Assembly (NCBI GenBank): GCA_007695175.1
Contig: REEH01000086.1
Coordinates: 1 to 35,835, forward strand
Direction of reading: 5' to 3'
Origin: Spirochaetaceae bacterium
GTDB taxonomy: Bacteria; Spirochaetota; Spirochaetia; DSM-27196; Alkalispirochaetaceae
DNA length: 35,835 nucleotides
A program made the position numbers and the translations under genes. The notes beneath the pieces are model-generated. The model was not told the DNA's origin and did no database searches. It was given only the letters and a program-made list of their open reading frames with translations. Shown here one piece after another: positions 23,457-31,209 of the stretch (its first letter is position 1; every line of letters starts with the position of its first letter).

Positions 23457-23500
23457 AAAAACGGTGTGCTACAGGGCGTATGACCGCTGAAGCACACCGT
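23455..23500 (-). terminator. Intrinsic terminator of the malQ operon, overlapping the last gene's stop
   Basis: AGCACACCGT (23491-23500) and ACGGTGTGCT (23461-23470) form a perfect 10-bp stem that can extend inward by CAG/CTG past one mismatch. On the minus strand it is followed by seven T residues. The stop codon of the PTS IIA-like gene (23469-23471) lies inside the stem, so the last ten codons encode the hairpin. Confidence 0.75.
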
Positions 23501-23954
23501 TGAAGGCGCTGCTGACCTTTCGCTCCACCTCTTCCGGGCAGAGGCAGGCGAGCAGATCCTGCCGGAACAGTTCGCTCCGGGCGAGTGTAGCCAGGGAAGA
23601 AAGGATGCGCAGGTAGTCGATCTGCCTGTCCGGATGGCTGGCGACTACAAAAAGCAGGTGCACCGGCCGGCCGTCGAAGGCCTGGAAGTCGATACCCCCG
23701 CGGGAGACACCCAGTGCGATCTCGCTGGTCGGCACCTGGGGCGTACGACCATGAGCGATTGCTATTCCCCGACCAAAGCCGGTGGATTGCTCCTCTTCGC
23801 GGGCTATCACCTCCCGGGTGAACTCCTGGAGGTCGAGGCCGGGGATCGATCGGAACGTAGTGGTCCCGTGAATGGTGTCGCGGATTGCTTCGTACTTGTT
23901 TCTTCCGGCAAGATCCCAGACCACGCTGCCGGGGGCGAAAAAACCCTGGTGCAT
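23469..23954 (-). CDS. PTS EIIA (PtsN/fructose-type) domain protein
   Basis: A 161-residue cytoplasmic single-domain PTS IIA type 2 protein. The phosphorylatable histidine is His68 in GFGRGIAIAHGRT, the canonical signature. Surrounding segments (TREVIAREEEQSTGFG before it, VHLLFVVASHPD after it) match the fructose/nitrogen family. No IIB or IIC domain is present nearby, so a regulatory PtsN-like role is more likely than sugar transport. AGGA lies 9 bases before ATG 23954. It follows the thioesterase gene by about 55 bases in the malQ operon. Confidence 0.87.
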   Translation of the reverse strand: MHQGFFAPGSVVWDLAGRNKYEAIRDTIHGTTTFRSIPGLDLQEFTREVIAREEEQSTGFGRGIAIAHGRTPQVPTSEIALGVSRGGIDFQAFDGRPVHLLFVVASHPDRQIDYLRILSSLATLARSELFRQDLLACLCPEEVERKVSSAFNGVLQRSYAL

Positions 23955-24009
23955 CAGATATTCCTGACTGGATTAATACCTGTTGGGCGCCGGGATGTCA
24001 AGGGGCTCC

Positions 24010-24840
24010 TCAGACGCATCGGATCCGCTGCAGGCGACAGGCACACCGCGCTTCATGAACCGATTGTCCCGGGTCGCGCACGTGAATTTCAGCAATGCCT
24101 TCCGACGATTCCGCGACTGTTTCCGTGACCAGGGCATACTCCTGGCCGATCCGCGTCTCCGCGGTGAAGCTCAGGGCAAGAATCGAATCGCCTTCTCCCT
24201 CGGTGGGAGCATTCCCGGTGTGGCCGGTCATCAGGGGATCCAGGAGCTGCGGTGCTTCATCGAGAAACCACTGGGCGTAGCGCGTATTGTTGACGTGGGC
24301 ATTGCGGTCCGTGTCGCTTGGCCGTACGCGGTGCCAGCGGGCTTGCTCGAGCTGCGTCGCCGCGGTGTCCCCGGGGATCGACGGCAGTTTTCCCAGGGGC
24401 ATCTCGATGGAATACTTTCCGCCCAGGTCTCCCTCGGGAAAGTGGCGGGCCGGGGGAACCGGTCGGCTGTCCCGGGCGCGCAGAACAATCCAGGCGGAAG
24501 AACCCTCTACCAGGAGGCTGCCCTCCGCTTCGGAACCGGCGGCACCGCGAATCTCGTATTCCCGCATCGCATAGAGGCGCTGGATTCTGCTGGGCCAGGT
24601 GGTAATCGTGATCGGTTCGCCCCAGAGGGGGCGGCGATGCACCCGCACACCGAGACGATGGAGCGCCCAGAAGACCTGGCTGTCCGCTTCCGTGAAGGCT
24701 ACGCCCAGGCGCCTGGCGTGCTGCCACGCAGCTTCCTGAAAGAGACCCGCGATACCGTCCAGCCCTACCTTGTCGTCGGGGGCGCAGAGGAAGCTGGGGC
24801 ACGTGATGGAGTACTCATGATGCATGATCGGTCCCGTCAT
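24010..24840 (-). CDS. Acyl-ACP thioesterase
   Basis: A 276-residue double-hotdog thioesterase (FatA/FatB-like bacterial family) releasing fatty acids from acyl carrier protein. The N-terminal hotdog starts at HHEYSITCPSF and contains LFQEAAWQHARRLG and WALHRLGVRVHRRP; the second holds RPSDTDRNAHVNNTRYAQW, with Asn180 and His182 matching the catalytic NxHVNN pattern. I chose ATG 24840, 10 bases after the GH13 stop; ATG 24825 is a close alternative. Upstream in-frame sequence is shadow of the GH13 tail. Its location in a starch/glycogen operon is unusual. Confidence 0.85.
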   Translation of the reverse strand: MTGPIMHHEYSITCPSFLCAPDDKVGLDGIAGLFQEAAWQHARRLGVAFTEADSQVFWALHRLGVRVHRRPLWGEPITITTWPSRIQRLYAMREYEIRGAAGSEAEGSLLVEGSSAWIVLRARDSRPVPPARHFPEGDLGGKYSIEMPLGKLPSIPGDTAATQLEQARWHRVRPSDTDRNAHVNNTRYAQWFLDEAPQLLDPLMTGHTGNAPTEGEGDSILALSFTAETRIGQEYALVTETVAESSEGIAEIHVRDPGQSVHEARCACRLQRIRCV

Positions 24841-24850
24841 TCCGCTCTGC

Positions 24851-27800
24851 TCAGGGGGAGTCGGAGCCCGGTTTGCCGGATTTCTTTCGGCGCGAACCGG
24901 TGCTGCCACTGCTCCTCTTTCCGCCGTTCCTCTTTCCGCCCGGGGAAGGTGAGGCACCTGACGGTTCCAGAGCCGCGAAGAGCTGGTCCACCCGGAATCC
25001 GCTATTCTGTTCCGCATCCATCCACTGACGGTACATCCGCGCCATTGCCGCCGTCTCCCGGGTGACTCTCTTCCAGCTGACACGTGCTCCCGTCGCGACC
25101 GCTGCCGTCAGCTCATGCCACGCTCCGATTACCAGGAGCCAGTCCGTGAGCAGCTCAAACGCTTCCTGATTGAACCAGGTCGTGCCCTGATGGAGGTGAA
25201 TCTGCAGAAATCTCTCCACGTTGGGGTCCGCCAGGAGTACCTCGATCACCGTTCGGGCCGCATCCTCGGGCTCGACCGGCGCGGTATAGCGCCACCAGTT
25301 GTGGTGGGCCAGCGTAATCTGGACAAGCTGCTCCCAGTATCCCGGCAGCTCGCCATCGGGCTGGATCTGCGCGAGAATCGGTTTGATCGTCTCGATCAGC
25401 TGCCACTCGCCGGCCTGGTCAAGCGCGTAAAACCCTACCAGCTGGGGACTGATCTCGTCTTCCCCGTTGATGAACACGTCCAACGGTAAAAGCAGGGTCA
25501 GGGCGAGGAAGACCGAGGCGTCCTCCCGTTCCGCTTCGAGATGGGAAGCTATCAGCGCTCCCACCTCGTCGGGAGCGTGCTTGACCAGCTGGGCGAGCCG
25601 GTCAAGCGCCTCGCCGTTGTGCTGGAAGAGCGCTATCGCCTCATCCATCCGCGTGGTGTGTTCGCAGAACTGGGCGGCTATACCCAGGAAGGTACGGTAC
25701 TGTCCGGCCAGCTCCTCCCAGTCCACGGGGGCGACCGTTCCCAGAAGCGATTCCCGGAGGTTGCGCAGTACACCTGTATTGGCCAGCATCCCGAAAGCGT
25801 CATGCAGCGGCTGAAGCATGAGCCGCTTCATGCAGCGGTGGATGTCCGGTGTCCCCGCGCCATTGAGGTGATCCGCCAGGCGTGCGTAATGGGAAAAGCG
25901 GTTGTCCTCCTCCTCGTATATGTTGAGAAAGACCTGGCTCTCGTACCCTTTCAGTTCCAGAAAGAGGCCGCGCTCGGCGATTTCCGCGCTGTTGCGGATA
26001 TACCAGAGGCCGCTGCGCTGTTCCTGGAAGATCACATAGTGATGCCATGAGGCATGCAGTCCCAGGGCCGGTATCAGCTGCTCCGTGTAGGGAGTGCGCG
26101 CCTCATCGCCGTGCAGGACGTACGGTGCCGAGGTGTGCACCCAGCCGGCGATGCTTTCATAGCTGTTGTTGTAGAGTACCAGAGCGCGCTCATCACCGTG
26201 GCGATTTGAGTAGACGTACACGTGGGGCTGAACGTTGCCGTCCGCGTCGTACACGTCGTACAGACGGAAGTGCGTGGCGTCGGCGAAGATGTGGCGCCGA
26301 TGTATGAGGGGAAAGATTTCCCGCGTGTGCCGCTCGATCAGCCCCTCGTTTGGTGTCTCGTCCCAGTACGCTTTGCGGTACTCCATGCCGTATTTTTCCG
26401 CCAGACCCTCGATCTGCCCGTGGCCGAACATGGGCAGTCCCGGCATCGTAACCATCAGGGTAGCCACGCCGAAGTACTTGTCTCCCGTGCCGAACTGGGC
26501 CACCGCCGTATCCTCGTCGGGATTATTCATGAAGTTGACAAATCGCTTGAGCACTTCCGGATCATATTCCAGGGTGTTCTTGATCGTCCGGCGGTATTTT
26601 TCGTTGTCCTCGTTCTTGAGCATGTTCATGAAGGCGCTGTTGTACACGCGATGCATCCCCAGGTTGCGTACGAAGTAGCTCTCCATCATCCAGAATGCTT
26701 CCGCCAGGAGGAGCGTGTCCGGCACCTCCTGAGCGACCCGGTCAACCACTTCGCGCCAGAACTCGACCGGTATCGCCGCGTCAAAGTCCGCCTGACTCAG
26801 GCCATGTTCCGCCCGGGAAGGAATATCTCCCCCCTGCCCCGGGGCGGGATACCACAGACGCTGGATATGCTTCTTCGCGAGCGTCATGGCCGCGTCAAAA
26901 CGGATGATCGGGAAGTTTCGTGCTACCTCGAGAATTGTCCGGATAACCGCCTCCCGCACCTCCGCGTTGAGGTAGTCCAGCTGCGCCGTGTCGTTCCAGG
27001 GCATGCTGGTGCCGTCGTTTCCGTGGTAGATGTAGCGTTCCTCACCGGTTCCGGAATCCACACGCTTGAACACTACCGCTGCGTCGCTGCGATCGTAGTA
27101 GTGGTCCTCCAGGTAGATTCCGACGCCGTCGCGGGTACTGAGATTCTCGCCGTGAAAGGTGTAGCCGGGAAAGGGCGAATGCGGCAGCGATATGTACCAC
27201 TCCGGGTGTTCGTGAACCCAGCGGGAATCGATGCCCGTGTGGTTGGGTACCATATCGCTGGCGACGCGAATACCCCGCTGCCAGAGGCGACGCCGCAGGT
27301 TGTCCAGGGCATCCCATCCGCCCAGCTCCCGGGCGATCTCGTAGTCGTAGAGCGAGTAGGCGCTGGCTTCCGCCTCGGGGTTGCCGCAGAGGTTCTTGAT
27401 TCTTCGTGATGCGCCGGAGCGCTGCCACAGTCCGATGAGCCAGAGCGCGGTAAAACCCTGCCGCCCCAGGGTATCCAGTTCCTGGTCGGGTATTTCCTCA
27501 AGCGTCCGGATCTCGTACTGGTACTTTTTTGAAAGCTGATCCAGCCAGACCAGGGTGCTTTTTGCGATGATTACCGCCCGGGGCATCCACTCCCGATCCG
27601 GACTGAAGCGGGCGTAGTCCTCATCACCTCCCCCGGAACTCCAGTCGTATTCAAGTACCTCGCTCTCCCCGGTACCAGGGAAGCGCGCCTTCTGTTCCTC
27701 CGTGATGTAGTCGAGGGAACGCAGAATGCGGTCGAGAAAGCTCCCCACCAGCGATCCCCACCGGGTGCGGATGTAATCCAGCTGTGCGTGAAGGTCCTGG

Positions 27801-28480
27801 GGGTGCCGGATCGCGGGGGCCCGCAGCAGCTCCAGGAGCGTCTGGTCCTCCGGTCCGAAGGCGGGCAGGTCCGCGAAGAAGGTTTGTACCGTCTTCATCG
27901 CCCGTTCGTATCCCGTGTCCGCGGCCAGGAGCTGCTCGTCAAAGAGCTCCAGGAGCGGATAGAAGGCGGGGTTGCGGTTTCCCACCCAAAGGACGATCAG
28001 CTCTTCCAGGGCTACATCCCGACCGGACACACCGCCCACCACGCGATCGAGGCTTTCCTGGGGAGTCTGCTCTCCCTTGTACGTTGCGACGGTGGGAAAG
28101 CGATCCGCAAACTGCAGCAGCAGACGATCTGTTTCAACGGGGCCCAGCGCATTCCGCAGCGTCTTCTGCAGGTTGTCCAGTAATTCCCGGCCGTACTGCT
28201 GCAGATACAGGCCGATTACGTAGTGGAAAATTTCGTCGATCAGTCCCATGGCGTAGATGTCGCCGGCTCGCACGGCCCGGTCCGGGTGGAGAGCGCTTTT
28301 ACGCACCGCATTGATACGCATGGCAAAATCCCGGGCGCCCCGGACTTCCGTGAAGAGCACGTGACCCTGGACGGAGAAGATGTTTTCGGAAAACTCGTAG
28401 GTGTCCCGGGCGGCACGGGCTACGTGGAACTCCCTCGGCGGGCCGGGTATCGGTATAGGCAGATAATATGTCGCTTGCAT
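24851..28480 (-). CDS. Giant GH13 alpha-amylase-family enzyme
   Basis: A 1209-residue, apparently cytoplasmic enzyme (no signal peptide). Residues 1 to about 330 are an N-terminal region with no family I recognise. The GH13 barrel follows: ASDMVPNHTG (Asp409, Asn413, His414), IIRFDAAM with probable nucleophile Asp529, LLLAEAFW with acid/base Glu594, and region IV NNPDED with Asp655, where Pro replaces the usual His of NHD. After the barrel, about 400 residues form a helical region with Trp-rich segments, ending in a Lys/Arg/Gly/Ser tail partly built of 15-bp repeats. AAAGGA precedes ATG 28480, 3 bases after the malQ stop. Action on intracellular alpha-glucan is likely; exact specificity is unknown. 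Confidence 0.88.
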   Translation of the reverse strand: MQATYYLPIPIPGPPREFHVARAARDTYEFSENIFSVQGHVLFTEVRGARDFAMRINAVRKSALHPDRAVRAGDIYAMGLIDEIFHYVIGLYLQQYGRELLDNLQKTLRNALGPVETDRLLLQFADRFPTVATYKGEQTPQESLDRVVGGVSGRDVALEELIVLWVGNRNPAFYPLLELFDEQLLAADTGYERAMKTVQTFFADLPAFGPEDQTLLELLRAPAIRHPQDLHAQLDYIRTRWGSLVGSFLDRILRSLDYITEEQKARFPGTGESEVLEYDWSSGGGDEDYARFSPDREWMPRAVIIAKSTLVWLDQLSKKYQYEIRTLEEIPDQELDTLGRQGFTALWLIGLWQRSGASRRIKNLCGNPEAEASAYSLYDYEIARELGGWDALDNLRRRLWQRGIRVASDMVPNHTGIDSRWVHEHPEWYISLPHSPFPGYTFHGENLSTRDGVGIYLEDHYYDRSDAAVVFKRVDSGTGEERYIYHGNDGTSMPWNDTAQLDYLNAEVREAVIRTILEVARNFPIIRFDAAMTLAKKHIQRLWYPAPGQGGDIPSRAEHGLSQADFDAAIPVEFWREVVDRVAQEVPDTLLLAEAFWMMESYFVRNLGMHRVYNSAFMNMLKNEDNEKYRRTIKNTLEYDPEVLKRFVNFMNNPDEDTAVAQFGTGDKYFGVATLMVTMPGLPMFGHGQIEGLAEKYGMEYRKAYWDETPNEGLIERHTREIFPLIHRRHIFADATHFRLYDVYDADGNVQPHVYVYSNRHGDERALVLYNNSYESIAGWVHTSAPYVLHGDEARTPYTEQLIPALGLHASWHHYVIFQEQRSGLWYIRNSAEIAERGLFLELKGYESQVFLNIYEEEDNRFSHYARLADHLNGAGTPDIHRCMKRLMLQPLHDAFGMLANTGVLRNLRESLLGTVAPVDWEELAGQYRTFLGIAAQFCEHTTRMDEAIALFQHNGEALDRLAQLVKHAPDEVGALIASHLEAEREDASVFLALTLLLPLDVFINGEDEISPQLVGFYALDQAGEWQLIETIKPILAQIQPDGELPGYWEQLVQITLAHHNWWRYTAPVEPEDAARTVIEVLLADPNVERFLQIHLHQGTTWFNQEAFELLTDWLLVIGAWHELTAAVATGARVSWKRVTRETAAMARMYRQWMDAEQNSGFRVDQLFAALEPSGASPSPGGKRNGGKRSSGSTGSRRKKSGKPGSDSP
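24914..24940 (-). repeat. 15-bp period repeat in the GH13 C-terminal tail
   Basis: CCTCTTTCCGCC occurs at 24914-24925 and 24929-24940, a period of 15 bases, in frame. It contributes to the basic, Gly/Ser-rich tail of the protein. Confidence 0.8.
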
Positions 28481-28483
28481 GGT

Positions 28484-30490
28484 TCAGTCCTTTCGTTTGT
28501 GGCGACTTTTCGCCAATGCCCGGATCTCCTTGCTCAGCACCTGGTGTTTCTGTAAAACCTCAATCGTGACCGGCATTCGCCAGGTCCAGTTGAAGGGGGT
28601 GCTGGTTCCGGGGATATTGATGCGCTCCTCATCCGGCTCGGCGTGGGTCAGCTCCGGTGTGAGCGCGAGGAAGTCCTGGAGCTGGAATACGAGGATCCTG
28701 CTGGCGCAGCGGGTGAGGCCCCGAAATACGGCCCGCGCCGTGGCGGGATCGAATGTTGTCGGGCAGGGCCCCTTCAGGCCCAGTGATTCCCAGAGCTGCT
28801 CCCGACCCGATTCCTTCTCCCACCAGCCGCGCATCGTGGATGTATCATGCACGCTGGCGGCGCAGACGCTCCCTTCCGGATACTCCTCAAGAGGTATCAG
28901 TGGTTGCCCGGGCTGGTCCCAGTAATGGCTCCACCGGGGGATGCGCAGGCTCAGCACATCCAGTTCCTCCAGCACGCGCGGGACCGCTTCCGGAACGACT
29001 CCCAGGTCCTCCGCGCAGGTGAGCATGTCCGTTGTTTTCCGCATGAAATGCAGAAGCTTGCGACCGTGATCGGCCCAGAGCTCGTTGCTTTGCCTGTCGT
29101 GCCGTGCCACAAGAGCCTCGAAGGCTGCCCGCTCCTCTCCACTCAGCTGGTTGTACCTGGTGCAGTCGCGGAATGTCCAGGTGGAGGCCATGGAACCGTC
29201 GGGCATTTCCACGAGCGCCCGGTCACGGTACTGGGCAAGAAGCCACTCGCTCTGCTCCTCGCTGAAGGCGGGGCGTGAGTCTCTCTCCTTCGCGGGCACA
29301 AGATCCAGCTCTCCCCGGATCTCCGGGGAGAAGAGAAAGAGATCCTCCTCGCCGATGCGCGAAAGGAGGGTGCCGATGAGACTTGTCCACTCCTCGCCGA
29401 AACAGGCCCGCAGAGCCTCGCCCGGCAGATGCGGCTCCGCCAGCCAGCGTATCCGGCCCTCATCAAAACCGGCCTCGTACATTTCTTCCCGGGTAATGCC
29501 CTTCTGGGGCCAGAAGAACCCGGGGATGCCGGAGAAGTTCGCCGCCGGTATCGCCCAGATCCGGAAAAACCCCAGCACGTGATCGATCCGGTAGGCGTGG
29601 TAGAAGCGGGAGGCCTGGCGCAACCGCTCCCGCCACCATTCGTAGTCGCTGCGTTCCAGATGTTGCCAGTTGTAGATCGGGAATCCCCAGTTCTGGCCGA
29701 GTTCGCTGAACATGTCCGGTGGCGCTCCCGCGCGCAGTTGCGGACGGAAGACGTCCCGATCGTACCACGCGTCCACGCTGTCCTCGCTCATGAGGATCGG
29801 AATGTCGCCTTTCAGGGCGACACCGCAGCGACCTGCCGCGTCGGAGGCGGCCCGAAACTGCTCGGTGAGCCGCAACTGTATCCACGCAAAAAAGCGGGTT
29901 GCCTCCTCCAGAGCCGGGTCATCCCACAGTTTCTTCAGCGTCTCCTCATCGATGTCCCGGTATTCATCCCAGGTTGTCCAGGAGCGGTGCTGCTGCTTTT
30001 CCTTCAACGCACGGAAGACCGCGTAGGGCGGCAGCCAGGGATTGTCACCCACAAACCGGTGGAGCACCGGGTCTTGGAGTATCTCCCGACGCGATTCCAG
30101 GAAGATCGTTCGAAGCAGGTTCATTTTGCCCGTGAGCACACTGAAGTAATCAAAACGGGCCGTGCTCTCGTGACTGGTTCGCATCTGATCCAGCGCAACC
30201 GCGATGGAATTCCGTTTCTCCAGGGGAAGTTCCGCCATCTCCGGGAGATCCGCGATCCGCAGGTAAAGCGGGTGGAGGGCGTAGGCGCTGAGGGCGCTGT
30301 AGGGAGAGCTTTCCCCGCCCGTGTCGTTCACCGGCAGGAGCTGTATCATCTCCAGCCCCGCCGAGGTGCACCACTGTGCCAGGGCGGGGAGGTCCGCGAA
30401 CTCACCGCAACCGACGCTCTGATCGCTCCGCAGAGCCGCTACGGGAACGAGGACACCTGTGACTCTTCTGGAGCCGTGGGGATATTTCAC
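28484..30490 (-). CDS. malQ: 4-alpha-glucanotransferase (amylomaltase)
   Basis: A 668-residue GH77 enzyme transferring maltooligosaccharide units in glycogen or maltodextrin metabolism. Catalytic residues are in place: Asp303 in YRIDHVLGFFR (nucleophile), Glu494 in CAEDLG (acid/base) and Asp549 in SVHDTST. The N-terminus GVLVPVAALRSDQSVGCGEF, the LLPVNDTGGESSPYSALSAY segment and the full length match the longer MalQ branch. The start is GTG 30490, with GGAGG 10 bases upstream and a promoter with perfect TATAAT at 30523-30551. It is the first gene of an operon with the GH13 enzyme, thioesterase and PTS IIA-like protein. Confidence 0.92.
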   Translation of the reverse strand: MKYPHGSRRVTGVLVPVAALRSDQSVGCGEFADLPALAQWCTSAGLEMIQLLPVNDTGGESSPYSALSAYALHPLYLRIADLPEMAELPLEKRNSIAVALDQMRTSHESTARFDYFSVLTGKMNLLRTIFLESRREILQDPVLHRFVGDNPWLPPYAVFRALKEKQQHRSWTTWDEYRDIDEETLKKLWDDPALEEATRFFAWIQLRLTEQFRAASDAAGRCGVALKGDIPILMSEDSVDAWYDRDVFRPQLRAGAPPDMFSELGQNWGFPIYNWQHLERSDYEWWRERLRQASRFYHAYRIDHVLGFFRIWAIPAANFSGIPGFFWPQKGITREEMYEAGFDEGRIRWLAEPHLPGEALRACFGEEWTSLIGTLLSRIGEEDLFLFSPEIRGELDLVPAKERDSRPAFSEEQSEWLLAQYRDRALVEMPDGSMASTWTFRDCTRYNQLSGEERAAFEALVARHDRQSNELWADHGRKLLHFMRKTTDMLTCAEDLGVVPEAVPRVLEELDVLSLRIPRWSHYWDQPGQPLIPLEEYPEGSVCAASVHDTSTMRGWWEKESGREQLWESLGLKGPCPTTFDPATARAVFRGLTRCASRILVFQLQDFLALTPELTHAEPDEERINIPGTSTPFNWTWRMPVTIEVLQKHQVLSKEIRALAKSRHKRKD

Positions 30491-30522
30491 CTTGGGACAA
30501 CCTCCAGTGTGGATGGTAGGGA

Positions 30523-30551
30523 ATTATAGGGAAGAAACGGCGTCCCTGCAA
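30523..30551 (-). promoter_or_regulatory. Sigma70-like promoter of the malQ operon
   Basis: On the minus strand TTGCAG (30546-30551) and a perfect TATAAT (30523-30528) are 17 bases apart. The expected start near 30516 gives a leader of about 26 bases containing GGAGG. Confidence 0.7.
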
Positions 30552-30560
30552 CGGAGAGAG

Positions 30561-31127
30561 TCAGAGCTCGTTGAGCCGGTCCCTGATCCGGGCGGCTTCC
30601 TCGTAGTCCTCCGTCGCCACGGCCCGCTCGAGCGCGTCTTCCAGCGACTTGCGGCTGTCCTGCGAGGCGCCCTCCGGTTCCTCGTGCGCTTCAAAGCCGG
30701 TATTGAACTGCGTGTCGTCCTCGGTTATCAGGTTGACAGCCACACCGGCCTCATCAACGATCGACTCCGCGATGAATACGGGGCAGTGCAGGCGGGAGGC
30801 AATGCCGAGACTGTCGGAGGGACGGGAATCGACGACGATCCGTTTCATACCCTGCTTGAGAAGGAGCCGGGAATAGAAGGTGCGATCCTTGAGATCCGTG
30901 ATCTCCACCCGCTCCACCACGATGCTGCTCTTCTCCAGGACCGATATAAAGAGGTCATGAGTCATCGGCCTGGGCACGGGAACGCCCGCCAGACCGAAGA
31001 GGATCGACTGGGCCTCCAGTTGACCGATGAAAATCGGAACGGCCCGATCACTCCCGACAGGTTTGACGAGTACTGCATTGCCCTTGTCCGTCCGTGCGAC
31101 TGTCCAGATTTCCGCTTCTACCAGCAT
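30561..31127 (-). CDS. DUF151 bifunctional-nuclease-like protein with UVR motif
   Basis: A 188-residue protein. The N-terminal domain (LVEAEIWTVAR, then VPIFIGQLEAQSIL and RIVVDSRPSDSLGIASR) matches the DUF151/bifunctional nuclease family. The C-terminal 36 residues, ending ERAVATEDYEEAARIRDRL, form a UVR-type helical hairpin as in UvrB, UvrC and ClpC. Its activity in bacteria is poorly defined. I chose ATG 31127 because it has AAGGG upstream and because the promoter at 31156-31184 would start transcription near 31149, excluding ATG 31154; ATG 31139 is possible. It is transcribed separately from nadE upstream and ends 70 bases before malQ. Confidence 0.85.
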   Translation of the reverse strand: MLVEAEIWTVARTDKGNAVLVKPVGSDRAVPIFIGQLEAQSILFGLAGVPVPRPMTHDLFISVLEKSSIVVERVEITDLKDRTFYSRLLLKQGMKRIVVDSRPSDSLGIASRLHCPVFIAESIVDEAGVAVNLITEDDTQFNTGFEAHEEPEGASQDSRKSLEDALERAVATEDYEEAARIRDRLNEL

Positions 31128-31155
31128 GATACCCTTCATACCTTCTCTGTACATA

Positions 31156-31184
31156 ATAATAGCGATCAACGGCACACATTTCAA
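31156..31184 (-). promoter_or_regulatory. Strong sigma70-like promoter of the DUF151 gene
   Basis: On the minus strand TTGAAA (31179-31184) and TATTAT (31156-31161) are 17 bases apart, among the closest to consensus in the window. The expected leader is about 22 bases. Confidence 0.7.
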
Positions 31185-31209
31185 TGTTCCGCGGCAAGGG
31201 CGTGTCGGT

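Noticed and set aside
24010-25065. Long plus-strand open frame of about 360 codons opposite the thioesterase gene
   Set aside because: The minus strand carries clear thioesterase and GH13 motifs with good codon structure. The plus frame is Arg/Gly-rich with no motif, as expected of a shadow in GC-rich DNA.
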